49,243 nt of DNA from NCBI GenBank assembly GCA_002424865.1, contig DILC01000040.1, forward strand, positions 1-49,243, given 5' to 3'. Below, piece by piece: positions 8,885-16,974 of the stretch (within the stretch, counting starts at the first letter, position 1; each line of letters starts with the position of its first letter). Source of the DNA: Rhodocyclaceae bacterium UBA5602 (lineage in GTDB: Bacteria > Pseudomonadota > Gammaproteobacteria > Burkholderiales > Rhodocyclaceae). The translations under genes were made by a program, and so were the position numbers. The notes beneath the pieces were generated by a model. It was not told the DNA's origin and did not search any database. It saw nothing but the letters and a program-made list of their open reading frames with translations.

Positions 8885-8909
8885 GGGCCTGTCAAAAATC
8901 GACAGGCCC
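8885..8909. terminator. hairpin after ftsY
   Basis: Perfect 9-bp inverted repeat, GGGCCTGTC (8885-8893) and GACAGGCCC (8901-8909), with a 7-nt loop, starting 12 bp after the ftsY stop. There is no clear T-run on the plus strand, so it may act as a weak or Rho-assisted terminator or as an mRNA 3' stabiliser. It also lies downstream of the convergent cupin gene. Confidence 0.55.
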
Positions 8910-9027
8910 GGTGATGCGCTGATGCACTGAGCCAGCAGCTGGGCCGCAACATGAAGCAAAGCAAAGAAAAGCAGGCACCCACTCTCCCCCTGCCTTAGCT
9001 TGCCGAATCCTCCCGCATATTCTCTCA

Positions 9028-9357
9028 TCATGGCGCGGGACCGAAAATAGCCAGCAGCGTTAAATCTTTCTCTATATCAAAAAAAGAGTGCTCCGTCGTT
9101 GCGCTCACAAAGAGCACCATCCCCGGCCTGACTTCACGCTCGCCATCGGCCATGCGCAACCTGGCCAAGCCGTCCAGGACAACATAAATCTCGTCCTCCA
9201 GGTGGGGCGCTTGCATATCCAGCGAGCCCACAGGCAGGTGGTACATGGCACAGGACATTTTCGCTGTCCGCAAAAACTCCATGAAACGAGGCTCAGTGCC
9301 TTCAACTTTCTGTTTCAGATTTTCCAGATCGAATGCTTGCCAAGCACTTTCAGACAT
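9028..9357 (-). CDS. small cupin-domain protein
   Basis: Single-domain cupin of 109 residues. The first cupin motif is partly visible (PHLEDEIYVVLDGLARLRM, residues about 51-69), followed by GMVLFVSATTEHSFFDI with the second-motif histidine. Cupins of this size bind a metal and act as isomerases, dioxygenases or sensors, and no specific reaction can be assigned. A strong Shine-Dalgarno (AGGAGG) lies 5 bp before the ATG. It converges on ftsY, with 154 bp between the stops. Confidence 0.85.
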   Translation of the reverse strand: MSESAWQAFDLENLKQKVEGTEPRFMEFLRTAKMSCAMYHLPVGSLDMQAPHLEDEIYVVLDGLARLRMADGEREVRPGMVLFVSATTEHSFFDIEKDLTLLAIFGPAP

Positions 9358-9404
9358 AACGCCTCCTGTTATTTAAATCCTGTATTTTTCCTGACACCCA
9401 CACA

Positions 9405-9518
9405 AACGCACATAGCGCCGATGAGCCACCCCGCCCAGCCTTCCCTCGCGGGGAGGCTTCTATCCGGCTCGCCGCGCCGGTGATTGCACAGCGCACTTGC
9501 CCAAGCCTTTCACGTTAA
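9405..9518 (+). repeat. intergenic hairpin repeat, copy A
   Basis: Copy A of a family also found at 44586-44756 (B), 12382-12461 (C) and 46042-46134 (D). It opens with AACGCACATAGCGCCG, shared with B, contains a short hairpin (CCTTCCC, TCGC loop, GGGGAGG), then a conserved tail (TTCTATCCGGCTCGCCGCGC) and ends in TTTCACGTTAA. It sits between the cupin and the GST gene. The sequence between 9358 and 9599 holds no other convincing gene. Confidence 0.75.
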
Positions 9519-9599
9519 ACCAGCATCCCGGCAAAACACCCAACACCATCTCAGGGCACTCATGCCTCAATCCGCACCAGCACTGTGCGGATTGCGCCT

Positions 9600-10349
9600 T
9601 CAAAATTCAACTTCCAGTTCTTCAATGTCTATCGGCTCAAGCTTGGCTGCGGCTATCCATTCCTGCATCTCCGGCATCGCCATCACGGTCTCGCAATAGG
9701 CTGCGCATACGGGGTCAAGCGCCACGTTGTAGGTCAAAAACCGCGTCACAACAGGCGCGTACATCGCATCGGCCATACTGCGCTGCTTACCGAACAACCA
9801 GGGGCCACCATAGCGCGCAAGACAATCCCGCCATATCTCCGTGATGCGCTCGATGTCACCCTTGGCTCTGGACCATACGGTAAATTTCTTTATCTTGGCA
9901 CTCACGTTCATCGGCAAAGCCGAGCGCAGCGCAGAAAAGCCCGAATGCATCTCACCGCAAATCGAACGGCAGTGAGAACGCGCAATTGGATCGCTAGGCA
10001 ATAAACCGGCTTCAGGTCTGATTTCATGCAGATATTCGCCTATCGCCAAGGTATCCCAGACAGAAATACCTGCATGCTCCAAGCGCGGAACCAGCACAGA
10101 AGGAGACAACAACAACAACTCGGCTCTAGCCGAAGCATCATCGATTGCCACCAGTTTCTCGGTCACGGGCAAGCCTGCAAAACGCACCAATAACCAGCCG
10201 CGCAACGACCAGGAAGAATAGTTTTTACTGCTCAGGGTAAGCATGGCCGGCGCTGCGGGCGTTACCGGCGCGGTCGCCGATGGCGTAGTGCATCCAGTTG
10301 TTGCCTGCGTATGGGCTTCCACTGAATGGGTTGTTTTGGCTTTGGTCAT
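9600..10349 (-). CDS. glutathione S-transferase family protein
   Basis: GST-fold protein of 249 residues. The N-terminal thioredoxin-like domain is recognisable as LSSKNYSSWSLRGWLLVRFAGLP (from residue about 38) with the serine-rich motif of zeta/YfcF-like GSTs, and the C-terminal helical domain shows GGPWLFGKQRSMADAMYAPVVTRF. Substrate is unknown. The start at 10349 has a good Shine-Dalgarno (GTGGAG) and yields an unusual Thr/Ala-rich 35-residue extension before the usual GST start (Met36 at 10244). The extension could be real or a mis-start. It is flanked by repeat copy A and lies back to back with phaZ. Confidence 0.85.
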   Translation of the reverse strand: MTKAKTTHSVEAHTQATTGCTTPSATAPVTPAAPAMLTLSSKNYSSWSLRGWLLVRFAGLPVTEKLVAIDDASARAELLLLSPSVLVPRLEHAGISVWDTLAIGEYLHEIRPEAGLLPSDPIARSHCRSICGEMHSGFSALRSALPMNVSAKIKKFTVWSRAKGDIERITEIWRDCLARYGGPWLFGKQRSMADAMYAPVVTRFLTYNVALDPVCAAYCETVMAMPEMQEWIAAAKLEPIDIEELEVEF

Positions 10350-10526
10350 GAAAACTCCACTAAAAAAGAGGGACTACCTATGCTATTCGTGAGATACACT
10401 TATAGGTTGCATGCAAAAAGTTATAGACAAAATCTGCCATCGCGCCATCATTACTTATTGCTCAGCCGCCAAGTGAAAACATCATAGCGCTTTTGCCAGA
10501 TATTGCTGGATATTGCCTTTTCCCCG

Positions 10527-10562
10527 CTGTTTTTCGCCCTGTTTTTCGCTCTGTTTTTCGCT
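10527..10562. repeat. three tandem 12-bp units
   Basis: Three consecutive units of CTGTTTTTCGCY at 10527-10538, 10539-10550 and 10551-10562, in the 425-bp gene-free stretch between the GST start (10350) and phaZ (10775). Units two and three are identical; unit one ends in C instead of T. Apart from these units and presumed divergent promoters, no gene is convincing in this stretch. Confidence 0.7.
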
Positions 10563-10774
10563 TATTGACCCAGCCCTTGATAATCATTCAAACAATGATC
10601 TTCACGCTGCCCGACCAAACGTTCCAGCAAAGTGCATACCATCTCTCTTATTCAAGCCCCACATCAACCACCTCGGCCCACCTCGCCGTAGCACTTTCGC
10701 ATGTATTTTGCTTGAGCCTCCCCAGTAAGCATCTTGAAAATCGTTAGGACACCCTAGCCAAAAAGGATTTTTCC

Positions 10775-12013
10775 ATGGTCACGACTACCGCGCCACATTA
10801 CCAACTGTATCAGGCTGCCTTTGATGCCTGTTATCCCATGCGGAGCACCGCACGCGCGCTCACCCCCTGGCTGCATCAAACCATGTCGTGGATGCCCGAT
10901 AACTTTTTCATTCGCAAGCTCACGGCCATGTGTGAAGCCGTTGCCTTGGCGGGGCTCACGCACGAGCGGCCAAGTTTTGGCATTGATAATGTTGAAGTGG
11001 ATGGCCAGACCATTGCCGTGCATGAAGAAGCCGCGCATGCCACCCCCTTTGCCACGCTGCTGCATTTTCGCAAAGACATGCCCAACCCTGGCCCCAAAGT
11101 ACTGCTGATCGCACCGATTTCCGGCCACTTCGCGACCTTGCTGACCAGCACCGCGCGCACGCTGTTACAGCATCATGACGTCTACATCACCGACTGGCAC
11201 AACATCCGCGATGTGCCACTCGCGGCCGGTACATTTGACATGGATGCCTTCATTACGCATTTGATTGAATTCATCAATCATTTAGGGCCTGAAAATCATC
11301 TCGTCTCGATTTGCCAGCCCACCGTTGGCACCCTGGCAGCGGTGGCGGTCATGGCGGCGAATCAAAGCCCCAACCAGCCGCGCAGCATGACGCTCATGGC
11401 CGGCCCCATTGATTGCCGCATCAATCCCAGCACCGTCAATAAACTGGCCACTGAAAAACCCATTGAATGGTTCAAAAAAAATCTCATTGGCGTTGTCCCC
11501 TTGCGTTACAAAGGCGCCTTGCGTCGGGTGTACCCTGGTTATATGCAAATATCCGCCTTTATCAGCATGAACGCCGAGCGCCACATGGATTCCTTCCGCC
11601 ACATGTATATCAGCCGCATCGAAGGCAACCATGAAAAAGCAGAAAGCATTCGCGATTTTTACGCTGAATACCTGGCCATGATGGACATGCCTGCCGAGTT
11701 TTATCTCGAAACGGTTCGTCTCGTATTTCAGGAAAACGCGCTACCGCGCGGCAAGCTAACTTATCGCGGCCAGCCGGTTAATCCTTCTGCCATTCGCCGG
11801 ACGGCCTTATTCACGATCGAGGGCGAAAAGGATGATATTTGCTCCATCGGCCAAACACTATCCGCCCACGATTTATGCAGCAAACTCGCGCCCTACCGCA
11901 AGCAGCACCACCTTCAGCCTGGCGCGGGGCATTACGGCGTGTTTAACGGCAAGCGCTGGGAGCGCCAGATTTATCCGCGTGTGCGTGCCTTTATTCATGA
12001 CTTTGACGAATAA
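10775..12013 (+). CDS. phaZ: intracellular poly(3-hydroxybutyrate) depolymerase PhaZ
   Basis: Mobilises stored PHB granules by hydrolysis or thiolysis of the polymer. The 412-residue protein matches the Cupriavidus PhaZa1 type: an alpha/beta hydrolase whose nucleophile is a cysteine rather than serine (SICQPTVG, Cys180), with the acid in EGEKDDI near residue 355 and the histidine in AGHYGVFNGKRW near residue 388. The Shine-Dalgarno AAAAGGA lies 7 bp before the ATG. No PHA synthase or phasin gene lies nearby. The GST-phaZ segment is bracketed by repeat copies A and C and interrupts the usual ftsY-ftsEX neighbourhood. Confidence 0.95.
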   Translation: MVTTTAPHYQLYQAAFDACYPMRSTARALTPWLHQTMSWMPDNFFIRKLTAMCEAVALAGLTHERPSFGIDNVEVDGQTIAVHEEAAHATPFATLLHFRKDMPNPGPKVLLIAPISGHFATLLTSTARTLLQHHDVYITDWHNIRDVPLAAGTFDMDAFITHLIEFINHLGPENHLVSICQPTVGTLAAVAVMAANQSPNQPRSMTLMAGPIDCRINPSTVNKLATEKPIEWFKKNLIGVVPLRYKGALRRVYPGYMQISAFISMNAERHMDSFRHMYISRIEGNHEKAESIRDFYAEYLAMMDMPAEFYLETVRLVFQENALPRGKLTYRGQPVNPSAIRRTALFTIEGEKDDICSIGQTLSAHDLCSKLAPYRKQHHLQPGAGHYGVFNGKRWERQIYPRVRAFIHDFDE

Positions 12014-12079
12014 GCCAATGACCAAACGCATCAATCAATCAGTCTCCGCACGCCGTCCATAGCCGACAATCCCGCCCCG

Positions 12080-12104
12080 AAAAGTCGGCGCTGGCAGGAC
12101 GGCA
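12080..12104 (+). repeat. dispersed 25-bp two-block motif, intergenic copy
   Basis: AAAAGTCGGCGCT, spacer GGCAGG, then ACGGCA: one mismatch in the second block. The only intergenic copy with both blocks (almost) intact, 66 bp after phaZ. The surrounding gap 12014-12484 (471 bp) contains this motif, repeat copy C, and no convincing gene; two short frames there lack homology I can recognise. Confidence 0.8.
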
Positions 12105-12381
12105 ATGATCATCTTCACGTGCCAGGATGAACACGGCATGAATGCTGCATTTTTCCCGGGCAAACGCACAAACGCTCAGCCATCGGGCTCATGTTGCACT
12201 TGCTCCTGCATTTACTCCGCCGCCTGCAAGGAATATCTCACCTGGCCCGCAAGTCCTCGCCTTGATACCCAGTAAACTACGTGACCATCTCACTGTCCGC
12301 TTGACGGCTCTCGCTAACGCGCATGGCCGCCAACGCCCACCCGCGAGATGAAAACGTGCGCGAGCATACCCCAAACCCACA

Positions 12382-12461
12382 CCCCGCCCCAGGACGGGGC
12401 TTCCAATCGGCTCGCTGCGCTCGATAGCTCACGGGGCTCCGTTTCTGTTTTTTCACGCTAA
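12382..12461 (+). repeat. intergenic hairpin repeat, copy C
   Basis: Contains a GCCCC/GGGGC hairpin followed by a tail of about 53 bp (ATCGGCTCGCTGCGCTCG, then ATAGCTCACGGGGCTCCG, then TTTCTGTTTTTTCACGC) nearly identical to copy D at 46042-46134. It ends 23 bp before the ftsE start codon, so it could supply the 5' region of the ftsEX transcript. Confidence 0.75.
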
Positions 12462-12484
12462 CATCCGCCTTATTTCATTTCGTA

Positions 12485-13189
12485 ATGTCTGCACCTAACG
12501 TCCCCATGATCCACTTTGACTGCGTTTCCAAGCGCTACCCGCCGGGCATGGATGCCTTGTCCGCGCTCAGTTTTACGGTGGCTGAAGGGGAAATGGTCAC
12601 CATTACCGGCCATTCAGGCGCCGGCAAATCCACTCTGCTTAACCTCATCGCCGCAATCGAAAAGCCTACCTCGGGCAGCGTATTAGTGGCCGGACAAAAT
12701 GTCGGCAGCCTCTCGCGTACCGCCTTACCCTACTTGCGACGCCGTTTGGGACTGGTGCTGCAAAATCAACAGTTGCTGTTTGACCGCACCGTATTTGATA
12801 ACGTGATGCTGCCGCTAGCCATCACCGGTTTCCCACCCAAAGAAGCTGCACAGCGCGTACGCGCCGCCCTCGATAAAGTCGGCCTCGCCGCACGGGAAAA
12901 AGCCCTCCCGATTGCCTTATCCGGCGGCGAGCAGCAACGCGTAGCCATTGCCCGCGCTGTGGTCAGTCGCCCGGCGATTTTATTGGCGGACGAACCTACC
13001 GCACATCTGGACAGCGCAACAGCCGCCGATGTTGCCCGCATTTTCCATGAATTCAACCGCGCAGGTGTCACCGTGCTGATCGCCACTTACGACGCACAGC
13101 TCTTCCCCGCTGTCCGTTCCTTGCACCTGGACCACGGGCACCTCATTCCTTCAATTCCTGAGCACAGCCTCACCCGCGCGTCATGCTGA
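12485..13189 (+). CDS. ftsE: cell-division ATP-binding protein FtsE
   Basis: ABC-type ATPase that with FtsX controls septal peptidoglycan hydrolysis. The 234-residue protein has Walker A GHSGAGKST (near residue 43), the signature LSGGEQQRVAIARA (near 144) and Walker B ILLADEPT (near 164). Start at 12485; Met8 (12506) is possible because many homologues begin at MIxF. The gene overlaps ftsX by 7 bp, indicating coupled translation. Confidence 0.96.
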   Translation: MSAPNVPMIHFDCVSKRYPPGMDALSALSFTVAEGEMVTITGHSGAGKSTLLNLIAAIEKPTSGSVLVAGQNVGSLSRTALPYLRRRLGLVLQNQQLLFDRTVFDNVMLPLAITGFPPKEAAQRVRAALDKVGLAAREKALPIALSGGEQQRVAIARAVVSRPAILLADEPTAHLDSATAADVARIFHEFNRAGVTVLIATYDAQLFPAVRSLHLDHGHLIPSIPEHSLTRASC

Positions 13190-14085
13190 ACACCTGGCTC
13201 CATCAGCACCGCCTTGCACTGCGCCTTGCACTGCGCAGGCTCAGCAAAACGCCCTGGATTACGCTACTCTCATTGCTAGCCATCGGGATTGCCATTACGC
13301 TCCCCGTCGGCGGCCAACTCCTTTTGGATAATGCGCGTCAGCTTTTGCGCAACGCCTCAACCACACCGCAGATCTCTATCTTCATGGCCACTAGCGCTCG
13401 CCGCGCAACAGCTGACGCCTTGTCCGCCAAATTAAATAACCATGCAGCTGTCGCCCGGTTTCAATTTTTACCTCGCGAAGCAACCCTGGCGCGCATTAAA
13501 ACCAATCCCAACTTGCGTGAAGTTGTTGAAGCGCTGCCTGACAACCCTTACCCTGACGCCTTTATTGTCACCGCTCGCGACGACTCAGCTGCCTCTCTCG
13601 ACGCGCTGGCTGAGGAGTTCCGCCAATGGCCTGATGTCGCCCACGTACAACTTGATTCCGCGTGGGTTCGCCGTCTGGATGCCTTTTTGCGTTTAGGCCG
13701 CAATGCACTCGCCCTGCTAGATGGCTTATTGGCCGCCGGATTAGTCGCCATCACCTTCAATATCACGCGCATGCAAGCGCTCACGCATCGCACAGAAATC
13801 GAACTATCCCAATTACTGGGCGCAACCCCGGGCTTTATTCGTCGCCCTTTCCTTTATTTTGGTGCCCTTCTTGGCCTGGGTGGCGGCCTCACGGCCTGCG
13901 TCCTTGTCACCCTTGCCACTTGGTGGCTAGACCGCCCCCTTGCTGATTTACTCTATCTTTACGATATTCGCTTTTCGTTGCAGCCCCTCCAGCTACGCGA
14001 TACAGCCGTCTTGCTTGGCGCTTCAACTATCCTGGGATGGTTGGGTGCGCTACTCTCCCTGGGACAACGCCTCCGGCGCACTTGA
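13183..14085 (+). CDS. ftsX: cell-division permease-like protein FtsX
   Basis: Inner-membrane partner of FtsE. The 300-residue protein shows an N-terminal TM helix (about residues 24-45), an extracytoplasmic domain (ISIFMATSARRATADALSAKL onward), then three C-terminal TM segments (about residues 170-300), as expected for FtsX. Its ATG lies inside the end of ftsE. It is followed by 323 bp before rpoH. Confidence 0.95.
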   Translation: MLNTWLHQHRLALRLALRRLSKTPWITLLSLLAIGIAITLPVGGQLLLDNARQLLRNASTTPQISIFMATSARRATADALSAKLNNHAAVARFQFLPREATLARIKTNPNLREVVEALPDNPYPDAFIVTARDDSAASLDALAEEFRQWPDVAHVQLDSAWVRRLDAFLRLGRNALALLDGLLAAGLVAITFNITRMQALTHRTEIELSQLLGATPGFIRRPFLYFGALLGLGGGLTACVLVTLATWWLDRPLADLLYLYDIRFSLQPLQLRDTAVLLGASTILGWLGALLSLGQRLRRT

Positions 14086-14357
14086 CATGAAAAGGAATCC
14101 GCCCGGAATTCGCGCCGCAGGCGAGATAGCATGCGCAGTTCAAGCGTTTGTTAGAAGGGGGAATTGGTAAAATTTGAAACCGCGTCCTACCGGATAATGG
14201 CTCTCGATTTAATCTCCGTAACTGATCCAGTTTATGGCAGCATGTTGAAAAAAGACTGGTTGCCTCGCTCACCCGTGTCAGCTATCGCAGTTGCGCGCAG
14301 TTTCAATTTGGGCTGCCAACATCGAATTGCACGCTTCGCCCTGAACTTACAGAAAAT

Positions 14358-14384
14358 TTAGCACTCTACCCTACAGAGTGCTAA
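14358..14384 (+). promoter_or_regulatory. CIRCE operator (HrcA site) upstream of rpoH
   Basis: Perfect CIRCE: TTAGCACTC (14358-14366), nine bases, GAGTGCTAA (14376-14384), ending 24 bp before the rpoH ATG. CIRCE is the binding site of the heat-shock repressor HrcA, usually before groESL or dnaK. A possible promoter overlaps it (TTAGCA, 18 bp, TAATAT at 14382-14387), which would let HrcA block RNA polymerase directly. The rest of 14086-14357 shows no gene. Confidence 0.93.
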
Positions 14385-14408
14385 TATATTTCCCTACGGA
14401 GGTAAAAC

Positions 14409-15311
14409 ATGAGTCACGCGTTATCTCAATTGCAGTTTCCATCGCTATCGTCAAGTGGCAGTATCGAAGCGTATATTTCAGCTGCGAATCGCATGCCTAT
14501 GCTCAGTGAGTCTGAGGAATTGGCTTTGGCGCGGCGTTTTGTTGCGAGCGGTGATATTGAGGCCGCACGAACATTGGTCACATCTCATCTCAGGCTGGTT
14601 GTCGCCATCGCGCGCGGTTATTTGGGTTATGGCTTGCCCCATGCTGACCTTATTCAGGAGGGTAATATCGGCTTGATGAAAGCAGTCAAGCGTTTCGACC
14701 CCGATCGTGGCGTGCGCTTGGTGTCGTTTGCCATGCACTGGATCAAGGCGGAAATTCACGAATACATCATTAAAAATTGGCGTCTCGTGAAAATTGCCAC
14801 GACAAAAGCCCAGCGTAAATTGTTTTTTAATTTGCGCAGCATCAAAGCCTCCCTTGCCCAAAATGAAGACACCGCGCAAAGTTTTGGCACATTAACCGAT
14901 AGCAACGTTCACCATGTTGCTCAGAAACTCGGCGTCAAACCTGAAGATGTCATCGAAATGGAAGCGCGTTTTACCGGCGGGGATATTGCACTGGAACCTG
15001 GAAGTGATGAGGAAGATGACCATCTTGCACCCATTGCCTATTTAACAGCAGACAGTTCCACCGAGCCAGTCGCCGTTATGGAACGTAAAGCCCTGGATCA
15101 TTTACAAGACGAAGGCTTGCAAAACGCACTCGGCGCACTGGATGACCGGAGTCGAGACATCATTCAGCGTCGCTGGCTTGCGAAGGATGGCATAGCTGTT
15201 GCCACGCTCCATGAACTGGCAGATGAGTATGGAATATCTGCGGAACGCATCCGCCAGATTGAAGTCAAGGCGCTTCAGCGAATGAAAAGTGTACTCATCA
15301 CCGCAGCTTAA
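14409..15311 (+). CDS. rpoH: heat-shock sigma factor RpoH (sigma-32)
   Basis: Directs RNA polymerase to heat-shock promoters. The 300-residue protein has region 1.2/2.1 (MPMLSESEELALARRF), the region 2 core (HLRLVVAIARGYLGYGLPHADLIQEGNIGLMKAVKRFDP), the RpoH box (QRKLFFNLR, near residue 136) that distinguishes it from RpoD, and the region 4 helix-turn-helix (LHELADEYGISAERIRQIEVKAL). A strong Shine-Dalgarno (GGAGGT) precedes the ATG. The CIRCE operator just upstream predicts HrcA repression, linking the two heat-shock circuits. It follows ftsEX as in many proteobacteria. Confidence 0.97.
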   Translation: MSHALSQLQFPSLSSSGSIEAYISAANRMPMLSESEELALARRFVASGDIEAARTLVTSHLRLVVAIARGYLGYGLPHADLIQEGNIGLMKAVKRFDPDRGVRLVSFAMHWIKAEIHEYIIKNWRLVKIATTKAQRKLFFNLRSIKASLAQNEDTAQSFGTLTDSNVHHVAQKLGVKPEDVIEMEARFTGGDIALEPGSDEEDDHLAPIAYLTADSSTEPVAVMERKALDHLQDEGLQNALGALDDRSRDIIQRRWLAKDGIAVATLHELADEYGISAERIRQIEVKALQRMKSVLITAA

Positions 15312-15361
15312 GATAAGTTCTCGCGGCGAGCGATGAAGGCAACCGCACCAGCCCTATAAAA

Positions 15362-15396
15362 AAGGCCTTGGAAATAAATCTTCCAAGGCCTTCTTT
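15362..15396. terminator. bidirectional terminator between rpoH and SCO
   Basis: A 12-bp perfect stem, AAGGCCTTGGAA (15362-15373) and TTCCAAGGCCTT (15381-15392), with a 7-nt loop, followed by TCTTTCTT on the plus strand and preceded by an A-run (T-run on minus). It separates the convergent rpoH and SCO genes. Confidence 0.9.
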
Positions 15397-15455
15397 CTTG
15401 CATCTCTCAACTGCTGAAAATTCTTGCATCGACATCAAGATGTTATTTGCGCAGT

Positions 15456-16031
15456 TCAGCCCTCTGCCAAAAGCAGCCTTATATCTTCCGCAATATGTTG
15501 CGCTGATTCGCCATACTTGACATACAACCGCAAACGCCCTTGCAAATCATAGATATACACACCTGCAGAATGATCAACTGAATAAGCCTCCGGCGTACTG
15601 CCTGGTTGCTTTTTATAAAACACCTTAAACGCGGTGGCTGTCGCTTCCGTTTCAGCCAAGCTCCCTCTCAAACCCAAAAAGGACGGGTCAAAAGAAGGCA
15701 TGTACTGTGCCAGAAGCTCTGCCGTGTCCCGCTCAGGGTCCAGCGTGATAAAAATCACCTGGACCCGATGCGACGCTCCTCCCAGCAATGCCATTGTCTG
15801 CTTGAGCGTTGAAAGTGTTGTCGGGCAAACATCCGGACATTGCGTATAACCAAAAAAAACGATCGCAACCTTGCCCTTAAAGTCAGATAAGCGACGCTGC
15901 TTGCCATGTGGATCCTGTAATGAAAAATCAACACCCATCGCCCCACCCGTAACATCCGTTGCATGGAAATGGGGCGCAGGCGTGCACCCGGTGAGCAGCA
16001 GTGCGGCTATCAAGAAAAACAAGCGATGCAT
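15456..16031 (-). CDS. SCO1/SenC copper chaperone for cytochrome oxidase
   Basis: Membrane-anchored thioredoxin-fold protein that delivers copper to, or reduces, the CuA site of cytochrome oxidase subunit II. The 191-residue protein has a lipoprotein signal (LLLTGC, Cys16), the copper motif CPDVC (Cys65, Cys69) and the third ligand His154 in YSVDHSAGVYIYD. Its ATG overlaps the ctaB stop (TAATG), so it is the last gene of the cox assembly cluster, ending at a terminator. Confidence 0.96.
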   Translation of the reverse strand: MHRLFFLIAALLLTGCTPAPHFHATDVTGGAMGVDFSLQDPHGKQRRLSDFKGKVAIVFFGYTQCPDVCPTTLSTLKQTMALLGGASHRVQVIFITLDPERDTAELLAQYMPSFDPSFLGLRGSLAETEATATAFKVFYKKQPGSTPEAYSVDHSAGVYIYDLQGRLRLYVKYGESAQHIAEDIRLLLAEG

Positions 16032-16954
16032 TATTTGACGTAGGGGATATAGTGATCAACCAGCAATACAGCAAATAAAAGCGAAAGATAAGTAATTGAA
16101 AACAGGAATGTCTTCTTCGCAATCAAATCGCTATAACGCCGCCAGACTTTCCACGCGTAAACCAGAAAAATCGCATCCAGGATCAGGGCAGCGAACAAAT
16201 ATACCCATCCACTCATGCCTATGATGAATGGCATAAGTGTTACTGCCGTGAGCAATATCGTGTACAAAAAAACGTGTAGACGGGTAAATTCAGGGCCATG
16301 CGTGACTGGCAGCATGGGAACGCCTGCCGCCGCATATTCTTTTGTTCTGTAGAGTGCCAAAGCCCAGAAATGAGGCGGAGTCCAGATGAAAATAATCAGC
16401 ACCAAAACCCAGGCTTCTGCAGGCACTGAATTCGTCATGGCAGCCCATCCTAAAGCAGGTGGCATAGCGCCCGATAGCCCGCCAATCACGATGTTTTGCG
16501 GCGTCCTTGGTTTTAAAAAAAGCGTATAAATCACTGCATAACCAAGAAACGTCGCCAAGGTGAGCAACGCAGTCAGCGTATTGACCCATACGAACAGGAT
16601 CAACATCCCCAGCCCACCCAAAACGCTAGACCAGCCCAGCGCTGCTGCAGCACTAATTGCCCCGCGCGCCGTAGGCCTGCCACGCGTGCGCGCCATTGTC
16701 TGGTCAATTTTCAACTCAACCAGGCAATTAAATGCTGCAGCAGCTGCAGAGACCAGACCAATACCAACGGTTGCAGCAATCACGCGCCAGAAAGTGAGGT
16801 TGTCACTTGGGGCAAGGAGCATGCCAATGAAGGCACAAAATATGATGAGAGAAATTACGCGCGGTTTTGTCAACGTAAGATAATCGCCGACCATGACACC
16901 AAAGTTATTGCCCAAACTGGGGGATGCTGGCTGATGCGGAGTTGCTATCGTCAT
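16031..16954 (-). CDS. ctaB: protoheme IX farnesyltransferase (heme O synthase)
   Basis: Integral membrane prenyltransferase that farnesylates heme B to heme O for the terminal oxidase. The 307-residue protein has about nine hydrophobic segments and the catalytic motif NCLVELKIDQTMARTRGRP (near residue 80), the version usual in betaproteobacteria. Normally ctaA (heme A synthase) lies just upstream in this cluster; here the CxxxC protein gene ends only 20 bp away, so ctaA must be elsewhere or absent. It overlaps the SCO gene. Confidence 0.96.
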   Translation of the reverse strand: MTIATPHQPASPSLGNNFGVMVGDYLTLTKPRVISLIIFCAFIGMLLAPSDNLTFWRVIAATVGIGLVSAAAAAFNCLVELKIDQTMARTRGRPTARGAISAAAALGWSSVLGGLGMLILFVWVNTLTALLTLATFLGYAVIYTLFLKPRTPQNIVIGGLSGAMPPALGWAAMTNSVPAEAWVLVLIIFIWTPPHFWALALYRTKEYAAAGVPMLPVTHGPEFTRLHVFLYTILLTAVTLMPFIIGMSGWVYLFAALILDAIFLVYAWKVWRRYSDLIAKKTFLFSITYLSLLFAVLLVDHYIPYVK

Positions 16955-16974
16955 GGTAAAAAGTCCCGCTCTAT

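Noticed and set aside
10493..10747. Open frame of 84 codons before phaZ
   Set aside because: It translates the 12-bp tandem units into FRPVFRSVFR-like repeats, has no Shine-Dalgarno and no recognisable domain; judged non-coding.
12142..12380. Short open frames on both strands between phaZ and ftsE
   Set aside because: No recognisable domain, no ribosome-binding site, and the region is next to repeats; could be a decayed remnant but cannot be supported.
14164..14361. Open frame of 65 codons between ftsX and rpoH
   Set aside because: It ends inside the CIRCE operator and shows no protein-like pattern; the region is better read as the rpoH promoter.
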